Positions 4,027 to 7,329 of a stretch of DNA of 7,329 nucleotides are shown here, one piece after another. Numbering within the stretch: the first letter of the stretch is position 1; the number at the start of each line of letters is the position of its first letter. The position numbers were made by a program, and so were the translations under genes. The stretch is taken from positions 1 through 7,329 of the forward strand of contig NZAS01000150.1 of the NCBI GenBank assembly GCA_002686195.1, in the 5' to 3' direction. The notes under the pieces were generated by a model. The model had not been told where the DNA came from, ran no database searches, and was given only the letters and a program-made list of their open reading frames with translations. Origin of the DNA: Candidatus Pacearchaeota archaeon. Lineage in GTDB: Archaea; Nanoarchaeota; Nanoarchaeia; Pacearchaeales; GW2011-AR1.

Positions 4027-5616
4027 TCATACCTCCACTATTGCATGATTTGTTGTTAGCAGTGTTGAGGCGACCGAAACAGCATTAGTTAATGCAATTC
4101 GTGTGACCTTTGCGGGATCAATAATTCCCGCCTCAATCATATCAACGATTACGCTATTCTTAAAATCATAGCCGCTATTTTGATCAACTGCTTCATTTTG
4201 GACTCTGTTGACAATAATATCAGCAGACTCTCCTGTGTTAATGGCCAGCTGTCTAATGGGTTCATAAGCTGCTTTTTTAAGTATTTCAACCCCTAAACGC
4301 TGGTCGTCGTTTTCCACTTCGACTTCTAGATTCTCTACCGCACGTACTAGGGCGATTCCTCCACCTGGAAGAATTCCCTCTTCTTGCGCTGAACGAATAG
4401 CCTCAAGTGCATCTTCAACTCGATGTTTCTTCTCTATCATTTCAACTTCAGTTGGGGCGCCCACTTTAATTATAGCAACGCCACTGGCCAGTCTAGTAAT
4501 TCTTTCTTGCATTCTTTCACAGTCTTGAATATTATCGTTGTTTTTAATCTGACCTTTGAGGTCTTCAATCAACTCATCGACTTTTTCCCAATCGGCTCTG
4601 CCCCCTACAAAAGTTGTTTCATATTTAAGAGCATCCACCTTCTTGCATTGACCAAAATCAGTTAGTTTGACATCAGTTAATTTACGGCCCGACTCTCGAT
4701 TAACAAAATTTGCCCCCAATGACAGGGCTAAATCACTAAGGATTTCACGACGTTCTAAACCATATCCGGGAGCTTTAACAGCGGCTACCTTCATTGTGCC
4801 ACGTACGGTGTTCATGATAAGTGCAGCTAAAGCTTGTCCTTCAACTTCTTCAGCAACAATTACTAAAGGCTTTCCTTCGCGTGCCATCAGCTCTAAGACG
4901 GGTAAAATATCTTGTACCTTATCAATTTTGTAATCAGTAACAAGAACGTAAGGATCATCATATTCAACGGACCCGCGTCTCTGGTTTGTAATAAAAGCAT
5001 TTGCGAAAAAGCCGGAAGCAAAATGAAAGCCCTCAACTAAATCTAATGTGGTTTCAAATGACTTTCCGTCTTCTACACTAACCGATCCATCATGACCAGC
5101 TTGTTCAACTGCCATTGATATTAATTTTCCAATGGACCGGTCATTGTTTGCAGAAATGGTCGCGATGTGCTCGATATCCTCTTGAGATTCAATAGGGCGT
5201 GAGATGCCGCGTAGAGCCTCTACAATCGATTCCAGGGCTTTATCCATACCCCTCTTCAATTCGATAGGTGAAACGCCCGCAGAGACGTATTTCTGGGCTG
5301 TATTGAGAATTGCGCGTGCGAGAATGGTTGAAGTTGTAGTTCCATCACCCGCGACAGCATTGGTTTGAGATGCAGCTTGTTTAAGCAATTGTGCGCCCGC
5401 ATTCTCAAAAGGATCTTCGAAGCTAACAAACTTCGCCACAGTAACTCCGTCTTTGGTAATTACTGGATTGATATCCTTTTTATGAAGAAGAACACTTCTT
5501 CCTTTGGGGCCTAATGTTGAACCCACCACATCTGCTAATTTATTTATTCCATCTAAAAGCTGGGTCTGTAATTTCTTCCCGTTCTGAAAACGCTTTACAG
5601 TCGACTGTTGTGTCAT
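4027..5616 (-). CDS. groEL: GroEL-type chaperonin (HSP60)
   Basis: A complete 529-aa group I chaperonin, which folds proteins in an ATP-driven ring in the cytoplasm. ATP-site motifs are TLGPKGR (34-40), ITKDGVTVAK with Asp56, AGDGTTT with Asp91, VEDAL with the catalytic Asp402, PGGG (417-420) and IIDPAKV with Asp500. The apical domain (about 195-380) keeps many client-contact positions (LPVL, ALAAL), but E. coli Tyr203 aligns with Ala207 and Pro202 with Asn206. The protein stops after TTNHAIVEV, near E. coli residue 524, so the Gly/Gly/Met C-terminal tail is absent. A good GAGGT site precedes the ATG by 5 nt. The first 77 nt overlap the small membrane-protein gene. A sigma70-like promoter lies about 140 bp upstream. 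No groES is present here. Chaperonins are known in some large phages, such as phage EL. Confidence 0.97.
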   Translation of the reverse strand: MTQQSTVKRFQNGKKLQTQLLDGINKLADVVGSTLGPKGRSVLLHKKDINPVITKDGVTVAKFVSFEDPFENAGAQLLKQAASQTNAVAGDGTTTSTILARAILNTAQKYVSAGVSPIELKRGMDKALESIVEALRGISRPIESQEDIEHIATISANNDRSIGKLISMAVEQAGHDGSVSVEDGKSFETTLDLVEGFHFASGFFANAFITNQRRGSVEYDDPYVLVTDYKIDKVQDILPVLELMAREGKPLVIVAEEVEGQALAALIMNTVRGTMKVAAVKAPGYGLERREILSDLALSLGANFVNRESGRKLTDVKLTDFGQCKKVDALKYETTFVGGRADWEKVDELIEDLKGQIKNNDNIQDCERMQERITRLASGVAIIKVGAPTEVEMIEKKHRVEDALEAIRSAQEEGILPGGGIALVRAVENLEVEVENDDQRLGVEILKKAAYEPIRQLAINTGESADIIVNRVQNEAVDQNSGYDFKNSVIVDMIEAGIIDPAKVTRIALTNAVSVASTLLTTNHAIVEV

Positions 5617-5797
5617 TCTTACCTCGTTCTAATTCTGTAGTTCTTGTGTGGAGGACAGCCACTTCAAGTTTCAATTCATTGTAGACCGCATCTACGTGCC
5701 GATGCATATCACTTATTTTGCCCTGGATAAAAAGACCTATAATAATCCCTATTAATATAAGGCTAATTATAACAATTGTCAAGGGTAAAATTTGCAT
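5540..5797 (-). CDS. Small membrane-anchored protein
   Basis: An 85-aa protein with one membrane segment at residues 4-25 (LPLTIVIISLILIGIIIGLF). A charged, probably helical part follows (about 28-60, DMHRHVDAVYNELKLEVAVL and on), then a polar tail. The likely arrangement is an N-terminal anchor with the rest on one side of the inner membrane. It starts 8 nt after the stop of the large upstream gene with only a weak AAGAA ribosome-binding site. Its last 25 codons overlap the start of groEL in another frame, a long overlap compared with its neighbours. Without it a 190-nt gap would remain. A promoter-like sequence overlaps its codons 6-15. An inner spanin or small structural membrane protein are possible, neither supported by more than shape. 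Confidence 0.6.
   Translation of the reverse strand: MQILPLTIVIISLILIGIIIGLFIQGKISDMHRHVDAVYNELKLEVAVLHTRTTELERGKNDTTVDCKAFSEREEITDPAFRWNK
5754..5782 (-). promoter_or_regulatory. Sigma70-like promoter upstream of groEL
   Basis: A perfect -35 box TTGACA (5782-5777), a 17-nt spacer and a -10 box TATATT (5759-5754, five of six consensus bases) point toward groEL. Transcription would start near 5747 with a leader of about 130 nt. It lies inside the start of the 85-aa membrane-protein gene, where AT-rich hydrophobic codons could produce such a pattern by chance, so activity is probable but not certain. Confidence 0.55.
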
Positions 5798-5805
5798 TTC
5801 TTAAA

Positions 5806-7329
5806 TTATTCTCGCTGGCCACCCATGCCAGAATATTTTTGAGCTGTGCGTCCGCCAATCTTAGGGCTTGAGGGCGCCTCGGCCGCTCCAGCAACTTCAG
5901 CGGTCTTTTCGCCGATGCTTTCCGCATTCTCAATAGCCGTCTCGGCTTTGGAGTTATCAGCCAGGCCGCCGGCAAAATAACCACTCACGTTTTGAGTAAG
6001 GCTCTGAAGATCTCTAAAAATTTCAAAGATTGATTTATTAATCATTTCGCGAGCTTGCTCAACCATGTTAATTATTTTATCAGTTCCAATTTCTATTGAG
6101 CCAATGTAGACAGAACTTTGACCTGATGGGAATATTTGACCCGGCGTAGGTTGAGCGAGCGCCTCGATATTCTCGACCATTTTCTGTGTTAAATTGAAAT
6201 GCCCTGTGTTCACATAGCCATATGAAATTGAAAGACATTTCTTCTTTAATTCTGGATCTGCGTTCTCATAAAAGGCGCGCGAGGCTTCTAGTCTTTCTTT
6301 ATCATCTTCACCCCAGAAATATACTTGGTTCATTGTTTTTTGTCTTTCAATCTCTCTTTCTGTTCTGGCAAACTTTTGCCTTACGATTTCGTTTGCGCGC
6401 AAAGTAGCACCAAACAAAGCAGTTTTTTTGGTAGCTGTCGGGCCTATGTCTGGGTCTATCAAAAATTGTTTTACTATGTTTATTAGCGGCGTAACATAAA
6501 GTTTGTTACGATCAGCAGACTTTGCGGTTGGCTTTCTGTTGACCAATTCATCATTGTTGGCGTAATCTATAGTTTGTAAATAATTTTCAAGATTGAACTT
6601 TTCAGGATCTATTTCATTACTAATTGCTTCTTGGTTCGCTTCTATCATCTGCCCTAGAGCATCCATAAAAGCACTCTCAAGTGCTTCCGGAGTTGGCTCG
6701 GCTAATTTCTTATCGGGGAGTCCTTCCACGCTCCCTCCTCGGGAATCAAGAAAAGGCTTCGGCAATAATATATTATTTCTAGATTTTAAACTTGAGCGAG
6801 AAATAATATTGAAGATGTTTTCTAGATTAAAATCAAACCTATAGAAGTCCAGTGTACCACTTTGGTCAAATGATTCACCACTTAACTTTTTCGTAACCGA
6901 AACATATTGCATTTTTTCTACATTAACAATATCACTTACAAGATCCGTATACGAACCACCTACTTCTAACTGGCCTTCTTTATAAAGTTTAAGTGAAATT
7001 GGTGTACCATCTGCGGTTGTCAAGTCAGCAATTGTTTGGCTATTGGTCGGCACTTGTTTGCCGTCCAAAAGAACGGCCAAAAAAGATTCAAATGAAAATC
7101 CTGCCGAAGCAGCATTAAAATGTGTAATAATTGTAGTTAAAGTTTTAAAAAATGTCAGGATAGCCAAAGTCTCAGCAATTATTTGTGATTGACTCGATTG
7201 CGTAGAGTTAATTAGAGAAGCAGGATTTGAATAAAAATTAGAAAGTGATTGTATTTTATCTTTTAAATCATCTCCTGGAATATTCTTTAAAAATTGCTGC
7301 AATTGCACTCTTTGTTCTGACGGGATTTC
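5806..7329 (-). CDS. Large phage protein with possible nuclease-like fold, 5' partial
   Basis: The frame is open to the window edge (507 codons). The first possible start inside is GTG 7308, but it has no ribosome-binding site and the seven codons before it are open, so the true start probably lies outside. Positions are counted from that GTG. Residues 68-110 read SAGFSFESFLAVLLDG, then TIADL and PISLKLYKEG, which could be a PD-(D/E)XK-like core (Glu74, Asp95, S-L-Lys107). The following GGSYTDLVSD and YVSVTKK look like further strands and a helix. The middle is helical with many charged residues (TEREIERQKTMNQVYFWGED). The end is low-complexity Ala/Glu/Gly/Ser-rich (from about 455). From memory, similar FE-x-F-L...SLKL proteins occur in marine myoviruses, possibly in virions. 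Nuclease activity is unproven. Confidence 0.65.
   Translation of the reverse strand, partial: EIPSEQRVQLQQFLKNIPGDDLKDKIQSLSNFYSNPASLINSTQSSQSQIIAETLAILTFFKTLTTIITHFNAASAGFSFESFLAVLLDGKQVPTNSQTIADLTTADGTPISLKLYKEGQLEVGGSYTDLVSDIVNVEKMQYVSVTKKLSGESFDQSGTLDFYRFDFNLENIFNIISRSSLKSRNNILLPKPFLDSRGGSVEGLPDKKLAEPTPEALESAFMDALGQMIEANQEAISNEIDPEKFNLENYLQTIDYANNDELVNRKPTAKSADRNKLYVTPLINIVKQFLIDPDIGPTATKKTALFGATLRANEIVRQKFARTEREIERQKTMNQVYFWGEDDKERLEASRAFYENADPELKKKCLSISYGYVNTGHFNLTQKMVENIEALAQPTPGQIFPSGQSSVYIGSIEIGTDKIINMVEQAREMINKSIFEIFRDLQSLTQNVSGYFAGGLADNSKAETAIENAESIGEKTAEVAGAAEAPSSPKIGGRTAQKYSGMGGQRE

Noticed and set aside
4423..4933. Two plus-strand open frames opposite groEL
   Set aside because: They lie fully antisense to a clear groEL and read as shadows of its codons. 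The other plus-strand frames in the window are similarly antisense to real genes.

Overview
The window looks like part of a double-stranded DNA tailed-phage genome, most likely a large myovirus of the T4-like or marine type; a prophage or other virus-derived element is possible. Every supported gene lies on the minus strand, and the genes are small and tightly packed with 1, 4, 8 and 20 nt junctions. Most are anonymous, and they are mixed with auxiliary genes typical of large phages: a tRNA, a tRNA/rRNA-type methyltransferase, Hsp20, glutaredoxin and GroEL. The base composition is AT-rich. A putative lipoprotein signal hints at a Gram-negative host. No hallmark capsid, tail or polymerase gene is present, so the phage assignment is inference.

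Layout in the direction of transcription (high to low coordinates). (1) 7329-5806: a large protein, open at the window edge, with a short region that could be a PD-(D/E)XK-like fold. (2) 5797-4027: a small membrane-anchored protein whose 3' end overlaps groEL by 77 nt, then a complete GroEL-type chaperonin that lacks the glycine/methionine C-terminal tail. A good sigma70-like promoter lies upstream of groEL inside the membrane-protein gene. (3) 4026-2556: five stitched genes (helical protein, SH3-like small protein, 101-aa phage protein, glutaredoxin, helical protein). (4) 2555-1949: a sigma70-like promoter, a leader, an IbpA-type small heat-shock protein, and a strong Rho-independent terminator. 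(5) 1901-526: a second run of small genes (basic peptide, GTG-started coiled coil, acidic peptide, Lys-rich protein) followed by a SpoU/TrmH-family methyltransferase and a 31-aa putative membrane peptide. (6) 504-31: a cysteine- and tryptophan-rich putative lipoprotein, a 100-nt gap holding a hairpin and a degenerate repeat of the lipoprotein gene, and a tRNA-Thr(UGU) with an unusual elbow pair and a mismatched acceptor stem.

Together, GroEL, Hsp20 and glutaredoxin suggest a phage-borne protein-folding and redox module. The two chaperone genes are the only ones for which I see convincing sigma70-like promoters. No groES is visible. The methyltransferase and the tRNA form a possible second pair concerned with translation. 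Several start sites were set from ribosome-binding sites, and two small genes (49 aa and 31 aa) were added by reading the sequence directly.
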